Of a stretch of 64,000 nt of DNA, positions 7,583 through 16,293 are shown piece by piece (position 1 is the stretch's first letter; each line of letters starts with the position of its first letter). This DNA is from Salinibaculum rarum (lineage in GTDB: Archaea; Halobacteriota; Halobacteria; Halobacteriales; Haloarculaceae), in NCBI RefSeq assembly GCF_030505615.1, contig NZ_CP129992.1:2542001-2606000 (forward strand). Direction: 5' to 3'. A model generated the notes under the pieces. That model made no database searches and had not been told where the DNA came from. It saw only the letters and a list, made by a program, of their open reading frames with translations. A program made the translations under genes and the position numbers.

Positions 7583-10558
7583 CTATCGGCCCGGCTCTGG
7601 CCACCCTGATGACCGCTCGTCCATCGTCCCGTCGACGTCGCCCACCCCCCGTGGGCCCGGTGGCACCGCGATGGCGACGCTGGTCTGTGTCCGAAACGAG
7701 ATGCGGGTACTCTTCCCAAGGCGCTCCTCGCGTCCGTCCTCGTCGAGGTCGAGCGAGACGGTGTCGCTGTGACGGACGTACCTGAGTCTCGTTTCGGGTG
7801 TGTCCGGCGTCCCGCGTGGCACGCTGACGGCAAAGAGGTCGTACTCGCCGCGAACCTCGACGTGCCAGTAGTTGACGGTCGTGACCCACGGCGCTATCGG
7901 CGGCGCGAGCGGCAGCCCCGCCGGGAGTCGGCTGAGCGTCCGCCCGGTGACTTTCTCCAGACGGTACTTCGCCTCCTTTTTGAGTTTGTCACTGAGCTTT
8001 GATTTCAATCGCTCCTGGGCGCGGGCTTTCAGCTCCCGTGTCGTTTCGTTGACGGCGGGAGCCGGTGGTTGGGCACGGTTCGAGTCGAGTGTCTTCGCCG
8101 TTATAAACCGGAGAGACAGTTTCAGGCGGTCACTTTGGGAAACAGAGAGGTCGTATCGCTGCCGCACTTCTCTGTGAATCGCGGCGACGGCGGAGCCGTT
8201 GGTCCACGCGTCCCCGAGTGCGACGGGTGTCTCCCAGGGTTCGAGCGCAGACTCGACGACGGCGGCCGACTCATCGACCTTGGCGGGTGTCCGTCTGTAG
8301 ACGCCGGCGGCTGCCCGGGCGTTGAGTGCTCTCACCGCGTTCGAGACTGCCGATTCAAGTTTTTCGGTCCCCGCCGAACTGTCTTCCTGTGTCATCGCGT
8401 CAGCGTTCCGTGTCGACTCAAGCGTCTGGACGGCCGTCCGCAGTCTGACTCGCTCTGGGCCGAGAATCCGCTCGACGATTCCCTGCGCGATGTCGCCGTA
8501 CGGGACGGTAAAGTAGTTCACGTTGCGCGCCACCAGCGGCGTGGTCGTCGTGTCGGAGGCGAGAGTGGGAACTGACGAGCCGTCGAGTTCCGCGAGCGTG
8601 AGATACGACGGCGCTGTTTCGACGCGCAGCGGAATGTCGAGTGGCGAACTCGTCTCCCGAGTTCTCCGGTCCTCGTAGTCGGTGCGGACTGTTCCCGTCT
8701 CGGAAAAGCCTCGCTCGGCGAGTTTCTCGTCGATGTCCTGCTGGCTTTGCTCGTAGGCGTCTGCGCGAGCCTGCAGTTTCTCCAGGACGGTACTGAGATA
8801 CGCTTCTCTGGCGTTGAACCGCGCCCTGTCCGGCACCGACCCGTAGCTGTCTGGCACCGCGAGTAGCTCTCCTCGCCGCGATTCGAGTTTGTCTGCGAGG
8901 CGGGCCCCGGGGTTGACCTGGAACGTCGCCAGTTTACCGCGGGTCGTTGTTATCGACAGGTCACGAACCCGTTCGCGGACGCGCCGGAGGTCACGGTACA
9001 CGAACTCGTAGAGGCCGTCGGGTTGGATACCGTCTATCGTCGCTGTCGACGTCTGCCCGCCGGTCAACAGCCCCTCGACAGCAAGGGTGTCGATGCTCCG
9101 ACCACCGAGAAATCGGTGCCGAGCGGCAGTCTCGATGCGCTTCAGATTCGGGCCGTCCAGTGGCCCACCACGCTCGTGGACCGCCTCGACCGGCCGGTCG
9201 GCAGCGGAACCCCCGTCGTGGCGCCCGACCAGCGCGACATCGACAGCGCCGCGCCACTCCCGAACTTCGACAGTCGTCTCGAACCCCGACGAGGTATTCC
9301 ACCGACGCTCGACGGTTTGCCGGACCACGACACGCCGCGGATGGTACTCGAAGTAGTGCCAGGGACCGTCGAGCGTCGGTTTCGCCGCGTCTCGTTGCTG
9401 GACCTGCTGGGTTTTCTGACGCGAGACGCCGACCAGTTCCCAGTCCGATTCGGGGTCCTGTGGCTCGACCGAAACGTGTTTGGTTTTGTCGACGACGCGC
9501 TGGCGGAGCTGGACGCGTGCGTCGTAGGTTTCGTCGATGGTCTCGTTGAGGTCCCCCAGCAAGTCGGCGAAGGCGATGTCTGCGGTTCGGTTGATTCCGA
9601 TACTCGTCTCATCTTCGGGGATGACGGACGGGTTCGCCGTGACTGATGCTGAGAGATCTTTTCCAGAAAGCGTGTTCTGGCCGGCGTAACTCTGGGCATC
9701 CGAAAGGAGGCTTGCGGCACGATTGTCCGAGCCAGACAGTACGTCCGTGAGAGCAGTGTGTGCGGTCGCCCGCCCCAACACGGCGCGCCCTCGCGGGTCG
9801 CTCTGGCCGAACTGCGCTCGTTGCATCGAGAGTACCGCCCCGTTTGTCAACAGCGCCAGATGACGGTTGGCGACGACGTTCGAGATGGGCGCTCCACCGA
9901 ACTGGGCATACCCCCGTGCCCACGTGAGTGCGTACAGCTTCGCAGTGAGCCGACTCCCCAGGCCGGGTTGGCCGGAACCGGCGTTGAGGCGACGTTCGAA
10001 CGACGAGACGCGGTCGTGGACGGCAAGCGTCGGGACCGGGACGGTGACCGTCGGCGAAACGCTGCGTTCCCCGACGATACGTCCGTCACGCCGAGCGGTC
10101 AGCGTGACGTTCCGGACCGTGGCTCGGAGGTCAGTGCCCTGGGGTCCCGCTCTCGAAATCGATACCCGGTCAGTCGCTGCCGCGAGCGGGCGGCCAGTCG
10201 GCGTCGCGGGCAGGGACGCAGAGACCGTGACGTCGTCCCGCTGGCGGTCGAGACGGTCGAGTCGGTCCCGCACTGCGACGTAGATGCGGACCCGAAGCGA
10301 GTCTCGGAACGTGTCGTCGTTGCTGACGGCCGCCCCGAAGGGGTTCGAAGCCGGGACAGTGAGCGGATTCCTGGCTGCCTCCGTCGCGGCGCTCGTCACT
10401 GCTTCCCGGAGCGCGCTCTGTGTCGCCGCTTCTGTGCGGTCCATCGCGCGGTCGACGCTCGGTTCACTGACTGTCGGCCCGGCGAGAGACCCGGCGAAGG
10501 TAGCACTCCCGACGAGCAACAATACGCCGACGAGGGCAAACGGAACGCGAGCGGTCAC
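7583..10558 (-). CDS. large exported pilus-cluster protein (DUF7286-like)
   Basis: A 991-residue protein starting at a GTG (10558) that overlaps the stop of the previous gene as GTGA. Residues 5-26 (VPFALVGVLLLVGSATFAGS) form one N-terminal hydrophobic helix of signal-anchor or pilin type. The remainder is a long extracytoplasmic region with many Asn-x-Thr/Ser sites, Arg-rich segments and helical stretches (for example EKLQARADAYEQSQQDIDEK). No enzyme motif is seen. Its place at the end of an operon with a secretion ATPase and a TadC-like platform suggests that it is assembled or displayed on the cell surface by that machine. Length and novelty make it the likely adhesin or tip component; this is inference. 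Confidence 0.85.
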   Translation of the reverse strand: MTARVPFALVGVLLLVGSATFAGSLAGPTVSEPSVDRAMDRTEAATQSALREAVTSAATEAARNPLTVPASNPFGAAVSNDDTFRDSLRVRIYVAVRDRLDRLDRQRDDVTVSASLPATPTGRPLAAATDRVSISRAGPQGTDLRATVRNVTLTARRDGRIVGERSVSPTVTVPVPTLAVHDRVSSFERRLNAGSGQPGLGSRLTAKLYALTWARGYAQFGGAPISNVVANRHLALLTNGAVLSMQRAQFGQSDPRGRAVLGRATAHTALTDVLSGSDNRAASLLSDAQSYAGQNTLSGKDLSASVTANPSVIPEDETSIGINRTADIAFADLLGDLNETIDETYDARVQLRQRVVDKTKHVSVEPQDPESDWELVGVSRQKTQQVQQRDAAKPTLDGPWHYFEYHPRRVVVRQTVERRWNTSSGFETTVEVREWRGAVDVALVGRHDGGSAADRPVEAVHERGGPLDGPNLKRIETAARHRFLGGRSIDTLAVEGLLTGGQTSTATIDGIQPDGLYEFVYRDLRRVRERVRDLSITTTRGKLATFQVNPGARLADKLESRRGELLAVPDSYGSVPDRARFNAREAYLSTVLEKLQARADAYEQSQQDIDEKLAERGFSETGTVRTDYEDRRTRETSSPLDIPLRVETAPSYLTLAELDGSSVPTLASDTTTTPLVARNVNYFTVPYGDIAQGIVERILGPERVRLRTAVQTLESTRNADAMTQEDSSAGTEKLESAVSNAVRALNARAAAGVYRRTPAKVDESAAVVESALEPWETPVALGDAWTNGSAVAAIHREVRQRYDLSVSQSDRLKLSLRFITAKTLDSNRAQPPAPAVNETTRELKARAQERLKSKLSDKLKKEAKYRLEKVTGRTLSRLPAGLPLAPPIAPWVTTVNYWHVEVRGEYDLFAVSVPRGTPDTPETRLRYVRHSDTVSLDLDEDGREERLGKSTRISFRTQTSVAIAVPPGPRGVGDVDGTMDERSSGWPEPGR

Positions 10559-11373
10559 GCCTCCCACCGCCTGACCGTGAGACGTACGGTCCCGGTTCGG
10601 ACCGTCTCGGCTGCCGCTGCCGGCGTGTCGAAGCGCTCGCGCATATCGGCCGCGAACGTCCGTGAAAGGGCGGCGACGATACGGTCGTGTGCGACGCCGA
10701 CAGCCCCGCTGTCGAGTGGTCCCCGGACTGTCGTCCCCGTCTCTTCGGCGAGGGTCTCGTAGCGCCGTGTTGTCAGGACCGTGGTCGGTGAGTTGCGAAA
10801 CAGGGAGGCGTCGACAGCGTTGTCGGGGAGCAGGCCGTCGGCGACCGCAGTTGCCACGACGTGTGCGACGCTGTCGTATCCGGCTGCAGACTGATTTACT
10901 GCACGCGCTCTGCTGTCCCGAACTGGGACAGTGACGGCCACTGTTGCGCTGTTGACATCCCGACCGTCGGGCGGCGCCGGACCGACAGCAATCTGGCCCT
11001 GCACCGGGCCGCCACGATAGGGGACCCAGCGTGCCACTATCTGTGTCCGGTTCGGGGAGACGAGACGCGCGCTCGTCGCGGCGTTGACCCTCGCCGAGAA
11101 GTCACCGCTTTTCGGAGAGAGTTGTGTCCCTTCGATGGTCGCGTTGGCTACCGCAGCACGCGCCAGCAATTCGGCGGCTGTCCCGTGGGCGCGGCGTGTC
11201 TCTCCCTGCAGGTCGTATTCGACAGCAAGCGTACTACTCGCGAGGGTTTCGGCCGTCTCGTCGGCGCGGCTGTCCGTCTGTTCCGGCGGCTCCGCGAGAA
11301 CCAGCATCCCGACGGCCGCGGAGACGAGCAACAGGAAGACGGCGACATCAAGGACCGTACTGACCGCTCTCAT
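10555..11373 (-). CDS. pilin-like membrane-anchored protein (DUF7284-like)
   Basis: A 272-residue protein. ATG at 11373 overlaps the preceding stop (ATGA). The N-terminus MRAVSTVLDVAVFLLL is close to the RAVSPVIG-type start of archaeal pilins, followed by one hydrophobic helix (about residues 8-27), then an extracellular domain with several N-glycosylation sequons (NAT, NRT, NQS). No enzyme motif is seen. In the operon it sits between the TadE-like protein and the large exported protein, with both junctions overlapping by four bases. Likely a minor pilin or assembly factor. Confidence 0.85.
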   Translation of the reverse strand: MRAVSTVLDVAVFLLLVSAAVGMLVLAEPPEQTDSRADETAETLASSTLAVEYDLQGETRRAHGTAAELLARAAVANATIEGTQLSPKSGDFSARVNAATSARLVSPNRTQIVARWVPYRGGPVQGQIAVGPAPPDGRDVNSATVAVTVPVRDSRARAVNQSAAGYDSVAHVVATAVADGLLPDNAVDASLFRNSPTTVLTTRRYETLAEETGTTVRGPLDSGAVGVAHDRIVAALSRTFAADMRERFDTPAAAAETVRTGTVRLTVRRWEA

Positions 11374-11765
11374 CGCCAGACCACCACCCTGAGCTGCCCT
11401 GGCTGGATTCGCCGGGGCGCCACCCGAACGCTCACCCGCCGGCTCACGCGGTCGGCAGACGCCGGTGGCGCAGGGCCACGCTGCCAGCGTGTCCCGTCGG
11501 CAGCGAGCGTCACGTTTGCCTCCCACCCGCTGGGTACGGCAGTCGTCGCGGCGTCGAGACGAGCAGGGCTGGCGACGCCCGCCGACTGGAGGGACCGTTG
11601 TACGGCGTCGACAATCGCAGACGGCGTCTGGTCGTCGGGTTCCTCCGGTGTCGTCTCCTCGAAAGTGTCAGCGTAGACGACGAACCCGGCAGAGACCGCA
11701 AGCACCGCCGCGAGCGCTGCCAGCGGCTCGACCTGCCCTCTACCCGACGAGCGTCGCATCGACAT
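11370..11765 (-). CDS. TadE-like pseudopilin (DUF7285-like)
   Basis: A 131-residue protein; ATG at 11765 or two codons later at 11759. The N-terminus SSGRGQVEPLAALAAVLAVS resembles the RGQ-VE start of TadE-type pseudopilins: a basic residue and glycine before a prepilin peptidase-type cleavage point, a glutamate a few residues in, then a 20-residue hydrophobic helix. The rest is a small extracellular domain. It overlaps the upstream gene by about 26 bases and the downstream start by four. The cleavage assignment is by resemblance only. Confidence 0.8.
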   Translation of the reverse strand: MSMRRSSGRGQVEPLAALAAVLAVSAGFVVYADTFEETTPEEPDDQTPSAIVDAVQRSLQSAGVASPARLDAATTAVPSGWEANVTLAADGTRWQRGPAPPASADRVSRRVSVRVAPRRIQPGQLRVVVWR

Positions 11766-12204
11766 CCCCCCATGAGACACGCGCGACGGTGAGTCGGTCC
11801 GGCGCCTCCTGCCAGCTCCCGGTCCGGTTCTGGGCCGTTCCAATCGCGGTTTCGAACGCAGACTGGTTGGAAAATACGTCTCGTGGGCGCTCGCCATCGA
11901 GAACGCGGCGGAGTTTCCCGTCGCCGACAGGTGTGACCGGGCCAAACGCCAGTTGGGCATGCGCTGTTCCACCGTCCGACCGGAGTGCGAGCGACTTGGG
12001 CTGGAGTCGGAATTTCGCTGCGGGCACTTTGACTGTCGTTCTGGCGTCGTGCGGACTGGACGCAACGCTGTCGATGCCGTCAGCGACGGGCGTGGCCGAC
12101 GGCGCCGGGGCCGTCGGGAAGGATAGTGCCAGTCCTGTGGCGGCCACGCTCACGATACCGACGCCGAGCCAGACGTACCACGCCTCGACAGGAGGGTCGA
12201 ACAT
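11740..12204 (-). CDS. single-anchor exported protein of the pilus cluster (DUF7283-like)
   Basis: A 154-residue protein with a short cytoplasmic head (MFDPPVEAWYVW), a hydrophobic helix at about residues 9-29 and an extracellular domain. The domain carries KVPAAKFRLQPKSLALRSDG and ends DRLTVARVSWGDVDATLVG. It has no lipobox and no enzyme motif. It starts 32 bases after the stop of the TadC-like gene and overlaps the TadE-like gene downstream. A structural or assembly part of the same machine is the best guess. Confidence 0.8.
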   Translation of the reverse strand: MFDPPVEAWYVWLGVGIVSVAATGLALSFPTAPAPSATPVADGIDSVASSPHDARTTVKVPAAKFRLQPKSLALRSDGGTAHAQLAFGPVTPVGDGKLRRVLDGERPRDVFSNQSAFETAIGTAQNRTGSWQEAPDRLTVARVSWGDVDATLVG

Positions 12205-12236
12205 GGGGGGTCTGGTCCCGGATTCGAATATAAACG

Positions 12237-13934
12237 TCAGGCTATCGCGCCGACGAAGTGATAGGCAGCGAGATAGACGACGGTCGCAGAGACCAGTGAC
12301 TTGCCGACACGCGCGCCGACGAGTGCACGGTCGAAACCGCGGACCAGCGCCGTCGAGAGTGCTGGCAAAATCGTCGCCAGCGCCAGTGCGTAGAGGCCAA
12401 TCGAGAGCCCGAGAGACGGCAAGGACCCACCCTCTGCGGAAACCACGCCGCTCTGGCCCACCATCCCCTGTGCGAGCGCGACAGTCGAGCCCGCGACGAG
12501 CGGCCCGAAGACCATCCCCGTACTCTGCAGCGTCCCACAGACCGACTGGAGCGTATGGCGAGACTCCGCCTCCACGCGTCGGAGGTCGTCGATGTGGTCG
12601 GCAAGTGAGAGAATCGCCGGTCCTGCCGGTTTGCCCTCCTCGGCCGCGAGCGCGAGGAAGGCAACAGCGCCCCTGACTCGGCGACTGGGTACGTCCGCAA
12701 GCGAGCCACCCTCGCCGAGAAACGCGTCGTGGACGCTCACCTGAAGTTGTCGCTGCTTGCGGGCCGTCTCCACGAGCACTGCACCCATCTCGCCAGATAC
12801 CTCGTCGCCGGCCCGCGCGATTGCCGACTCGACGGCCTCCCCGCCGGCGACGCGCCTGCCGACGATAGAGAGTGCATCAGTCAATCCTTCTTCGACGTTT
12901 CTGACGTGCTCGTAGACGTCCAGTACCGGCCGGTAATAGGCGAACAACCCTCCACCAACACCGATTCCGGTCGCGCCGAGCGGTATCGCCCACGAGGGAA
13001 AGAACTGCCAGGTGACAACGCCGCCAGCGAGCACACCAGCCAGGAATACGCCGACAGCGGGCAATGCTCTGTCGGGGACATCAGGGTGAGTGCGTGAGAC
13101 GTTCGGCGGAGGGAAGGCGACCGGCCGGTGTGCCAGCAGCCAGCACGCCACAGCGAGCAACAGCGCGGGCAAGAGGAGGTTGTACACCAGCGCCACGGTA
13201 GCGGTAGTGATACCAACGCCGACAGCGTGGGCCGCCGGCAAGAGCGCGACCAGCGCCGTCGGCAGCAAGACGCCGAAGGCATACAGTGCGGTCACCGGAC
13301 GGCTAAGGCCGCTCGCAAAAGATTGCATCTGCTCTCGCGTCCCGTCGAGAACGACCGTCAGCGCCCGGTCGAGCGTCCGCTCGCGGTCGACAGTCGACAT
13401 CGAGCTCGCTGCCACGACGAGTGCGAGCGACCGTGCAAGTGATGGAAATCGTGGTTTCCACTCCTCGGCGAAAGAGGTGAGCGCGGGCGCTGTCCCGGCA
13501 CGGGCTTGGCGGACGTGCCGGGCGAGACTCGTCGCGAGCGGACCGTCCCCGGCCGACGCGGCAAAGGCCGCGGCCCGTTCCGGAGACGGCGTGAGTCGCA
13601 TCCGGAGGACTGCCCGCGCGACGAGGTCGGGAGCGTCGCCGAGCGCCCGCACCCGCTGGGCGGTCACGAGGAGTTCCGGACCCGACTGTGCGCCGACAAG
13701 GAGCAACACCGTCAGCGTTCCAACCACGAACGCCACCGGTAACCGAACGCGTGACGGCGCAAGGAGCGCGACCACTGCCGTCGCCATCGTCCCGACGGCA
13801 CCGGCCCCGTAGGCTGCACTGAGCAGGGTCGACGGGTCGGCCGAAAGGTCGAGATATCGCGCTGCCCGTCGGAGTTCGTCGCTGGGCTCGACCGGCCACG
13901 GGTAGAGTCGCGCGAGCGTGCCGAGGGCATTCAT
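12237..13934 (-). CDS. TadC/GspF-like membrane platform protein, double-domain
   Basis: A 565-residue inner-membrane protein with about eight to ten hydrophobic segments in two halves (for example ALVALLPAAHAVGVGITTA and LPAVGVFLAGVLAGGVVTW), each half preceded by a helical cytosolic F domain. The second domain reads VEEGLTDALSIVGRRVAGGEAVESAI, a typical T2SSF motif. This is the archaeal TadC/FlaJ-type layout. It anchors the ATPase and guides pilin insertion. ATG at 13934 overlaps the ATPase stop (ATGA), so the two products are made in step. Confidence 0.9.
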   Translation of the reverse strand: MNALGTLARLYPWPVEPSDELRRAARYLDLSADPSTLLSAAYGAGAVGTMATAVVALLAPSRVRLPVAFVVGTLTVLLLVGAQSGPELLVTAQRVRALGDAPDLVARAVLRMRLTPSPERAAAFAASAGDGPLATSLARHVRQARAGTAPALTSFAEEWKPRFPSLARSLALVVAASSMSTVDRERTLDRALTVVLDGTREQMQSFASGLSRPVTALYAFGVLLPTALVALLPAAHAVGVGITTATVALVYNLLLPALLLAVACWLLAHRPVAFPPPNVSRTHPDVPDRALPAVGVFLAGVLAGGVVTWQFFPSWAIPLGATGIGVGGGLFAYYRPVLDVYEHVRNVEEGLTDALSIVGRRVAGGEAVESAIARAGDEVSGEMGAVLVETARKQRQLQVSVHDAFLGEGGSLADVPSRRVRGAVAFLALAAEEGKPAGPAILSLADHIDDLRRVEAESRHTLQSVCGTLQSTGMVFGPLVAGSTVALAQGMVGQSGVVSAEGGSLPSLGLSIGLYALALATILPALSTALVRGFDRALVGARVGKSLVSATVVYLAAYHFVGAIA

Positions 13935-15820
13935 CGGTTTCGCTCCAGTGTCCGCTCGTCGACTATGTCGGGGCTGGTTCGACCGCTGTCGGCCAGCCTG
14001 CGGAACTGGTCGACACGGTCGTCGAGAGCGGCGCGGACCTCGGCGTAGGATTCGTCGGGGCGACAGAGTGCATCGACGAAGTGACTGTTACCACGGCCGA
14101 TGTGGCCAGTTGCCTCGAGGCTTCCGTCGGGTCGCGCGTACAGCGTCTCGAAGTCGTCAGTGTCTCCACCGGTGACCTCTTCGATTGCTCGCAGTCGCCT
14201 GGTGCCATCGGCCGTCTGTTCAAGCGAGACGACGAGGTCGGTGACGCCGAACGACGACGCCGGGACGCCGAGGTCCGCGACGACCCGTTCGCGAACGCCG
14301 GCAGCACCGTCGCCGTGGATTGTCCCAAGCACCGCTGCGTCGTTGGCCCCGACTCGCATCGCCTCGTAGAGCACCGTCGCCTCCTCGCCTCGGACCTCGC
14401 CGACGGCAATCGCGCCATCGCCCAACCGAAGCGCCGTCCGGAGTGCATCGACCGGCGTGAAGTCGTCGTCAGTCGAGGCCCGAAGTGGCTGAACCTCGCG
14501 GCCGTGGTCCTGCAAGCGAGCCACCGGAAGCTCCGGCGAGTCTTCGATGGTGAGCGTCCGCACAGTCGGCGGGAGTTCCCACAGGAGTGCTCCAAGCAGC
14601 GTCGTCTTACCAGCGCCGCGCGGACCGGCCACGAGGATGGCTCGCCCGCGCTCTGTTGCCAGCGAGAGCAGTGCCGCCGCCGATGCGGTCATGGTGCCGT
14701 TCGCGACCAGCGCCGGAAGCGTCCACACGTCTCGGTCGTGAGCCCGGAAGGCAAATCCGACACCATCGCTCGCAGGATCGGTGACACCGGCGACACGAAC
14801 GCGGCGGCCCCGAATCTCGGTCGTCGCATCGAGAGTCGGGTCCGCCCGCGAGAACGCACGGCCGCTCTCCCGTCGGTACCGCGATGCGAGCGCCCGAACG
14901 CCGCGAGCGGTGAGCCGGACGTTCGTCGGGAGTCGGCGGTCGCCGACGCGAACGGAGAGCGGATTCTCCGGCGCGGGGGCAGTCACGAACACGTCCGAGA
15001 CGGCAGGGTCCGCAAAGAGATCCGCGAGCAGACCGTGGCCGCGCGTGTGTTTGTGAAGGACCCGTGTGACACGCTCGACCGGAATGTCCTCGTCGGCTTC
15101 GACGACAGACCGAACCGCACGTCCGGCAGCGCGGTCGCCGCCAGTGATGGTTCCGTCGGCCAGTCGCTCGTAGGCACGCGAGAGGACGGCCGTACTGGCG
15201 GCGTCGAGGGACTGCCCGACTGGCGAGAGGACGTACCGGTTGCGTTGGTCCGGGAAACGGTATATACGGACAGTCGAGTCGGTTTCGAGGTCGCGGTGCG
15301 TCTCCAGTGTCGCGTCGGGCGGGACGGCAGTGTCGACACGCCAGTCGCTGACGGCAAGCCCGGAGAGCGGTGCGAGTATCGATTCGTAGGACGCTGCGTC
15401 CTCGACGAGCGCACCGAGTCCCGTTTCGGCAGCGACGTCGGCGGCGGCGTCGGCGCGACCGACGGCCTCGCGACCGGCCGCAAGCGGGTCGCGGACGGCG
15501 CGGTCGGCCAGGCGCTGGTCCCGATCGCGAACCTGCTCGCAGAACCGGCCGGCAGCGACGAGAAAGGCGCCGGCAGCGCCGTCGTAGACTCGTTCGACGC
15601 CGGACTGGTGGACGTGGACGCTCTCCGCGTCGCGCTGGGTGAGTTTCCGGACGACCTTCGCGCGACAGCCCTCGCTCGTGGTGAGTCGACCGTCTCCCGG
15701 ACAGTCGGACGCGTCGACGACGAGGCGGTCGTCTTCGAAACCCGGCCGACACCGGCAGTCGTCGTCGGTTTCTACCCCCTCGAAGAGCCGCTCGGTCACC
15801 GCACGGCGGAGTGAACTCAT
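13931..15820 (-). CDS. type II/IV secretion (TadA/VirB11-like) ATPase
   Basis: A 629-residue cytosolic hexameric motor. Walker A GPRGAGKTT lies at residues 399-407 and Walker B with the following Arg/Glu (AIAVGEVRGEEA) at about 470-481. Asp and His boxes (LTIEDSPELP and LGTIHGDGA) are also present. The N-terminal 60 residues hold a CxC-x15-C-x11-C pattern (Cys22, 24, 40, 52) that may bind a metal, an addition not found in bacterial TadA. It powers the machine encoded by the following genes. It starts 26 bases after the small DUF7311-like gene ends. Confidence 0.92.
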   Translation of the reverse strand: MSSLRRAVTERLFEGVETDDDCRCRPGFEDDRLVVDASDCPGDGRLTTSEGCRAKVVRKLTQRDAESVHVHQSGVERVYDGAAGAFLVAAGRFCEQVRDRDQRLADRAVRDPLAAGREAVGRADAAADVAAETGLGALVEDAASYESILAPLSGLAVSDWRVDTAVPPDATLETHRDLETDSTVRIYRFPDQRNRYVLSPVGQSLDAASTAVLSRAYERLADGTITGGDRAAGRAVRSVVEADEDIPVERVTRVLHKHTRGHGLLADLFADPAVSDVFVTAPAPENPLSVRVGDRRLPTNVRLTARGVRALASRYRRESGRAFSRADPTLDATTEIRGRRVRVAGVTDPASDGVGFAFRAHDRDVWTLPALVANGTMTASAAALLSLATERGRAILVAGPRGAGKTTLLGALLWELPPTVRTLTIEDSPELPVARLQDHGREVQPLRASTDDDFTPVDALRTALRLGDGAIAVGEVRGEEATVLYEAMRVGANDAAVLGTIHGDGAAGVRERVVADLGVPASSFGVTDLVVSLEQTADGTRRLRAIEEVTGGDTDDFETLYARPDGSLEATGHIGRGNSHFVDALCRPDESYAEVRAALDDRVDQFRRLADSGRTSPDIVDERTLERNR

Positions 15821-15846
15821 GGGGCGGGCTGGCTGCGGCTTCGGAT

Positions 15847-16293
15847 TTAAACGTCCGCCCGGGTGACCACGATGACCGCGTCACCCCCACGACGTTCCAG
15901 CGAGAGCGTGAGTCGGTGGGGACCACCGTCGCGAAGGACCAACCCCTCCGGCGGTGCGACCAGTGGCGGGGTCAAGTGTGCTGTCTGAGTCGTTCCCCCG
16001 GAGACTCGCCAGCGGATGCGCCCGTCAGTCTGGGCGGGTATCCGTAGTCGTTCCAGCCGGGCGGTCCCCCAGGACTCGGTCGGGAGGACGAGCGTTCGCT
16101 CGATGCGCGCGCCGGGCGCACCTGGCAGTGCGGGGTCGCTCTCGGCGTAGAGTGCCTCCGTGGCCGTGTCGAGAGAGTCGAGTTGGGACTGGACTTGGGA
16201 ATCCGCGTGGCTCACCCTGGCGTCGTCGACGACTGGAAGCGCAAGACCGAGCAGCGCCGTCGCGAGCAGGACCGCGAGAACGGTCCGGAGCAT
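15847..16293 (-). CDS. small exported pilus-cluster protein (DUF7311-like)
   Basis: A 148-residue protein with one N-terminal hydrophobic helix (MLRTVLAVLLATALLGLALP), then a helical stretch (DSQVQSQLDSLDTATEALYA) and a beta-rich domain. The pattern of a hydrophobic helix followed by an amphipathic helix and a beta-domain resembles minor pilins, although the typical pilin cleavage site is not clear. Its start codon shares one base with the stop of the coiled-coil gene upstream. Confidence 0.8.
   Translation of the reverse strand: MLRTVLAVLLATALLGLALPVVDDARVSHADSQVQSQLDSLDTATEALYAESDPALPGAPGARIERTLVLPTESWGTARLERLRIPAQTDGRIRWRVSGGTTQTAHLTPPLVAPPEGLVLRDGGPHRLTLSLERRGGDAVIVVTRADV

Noticed and set aside
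7527-7889. Longer start for the DUF5791-like gene
   Set aside because: The extra sequence is Arg-rich and lies over the end of the large exported-protein gene in another frame.
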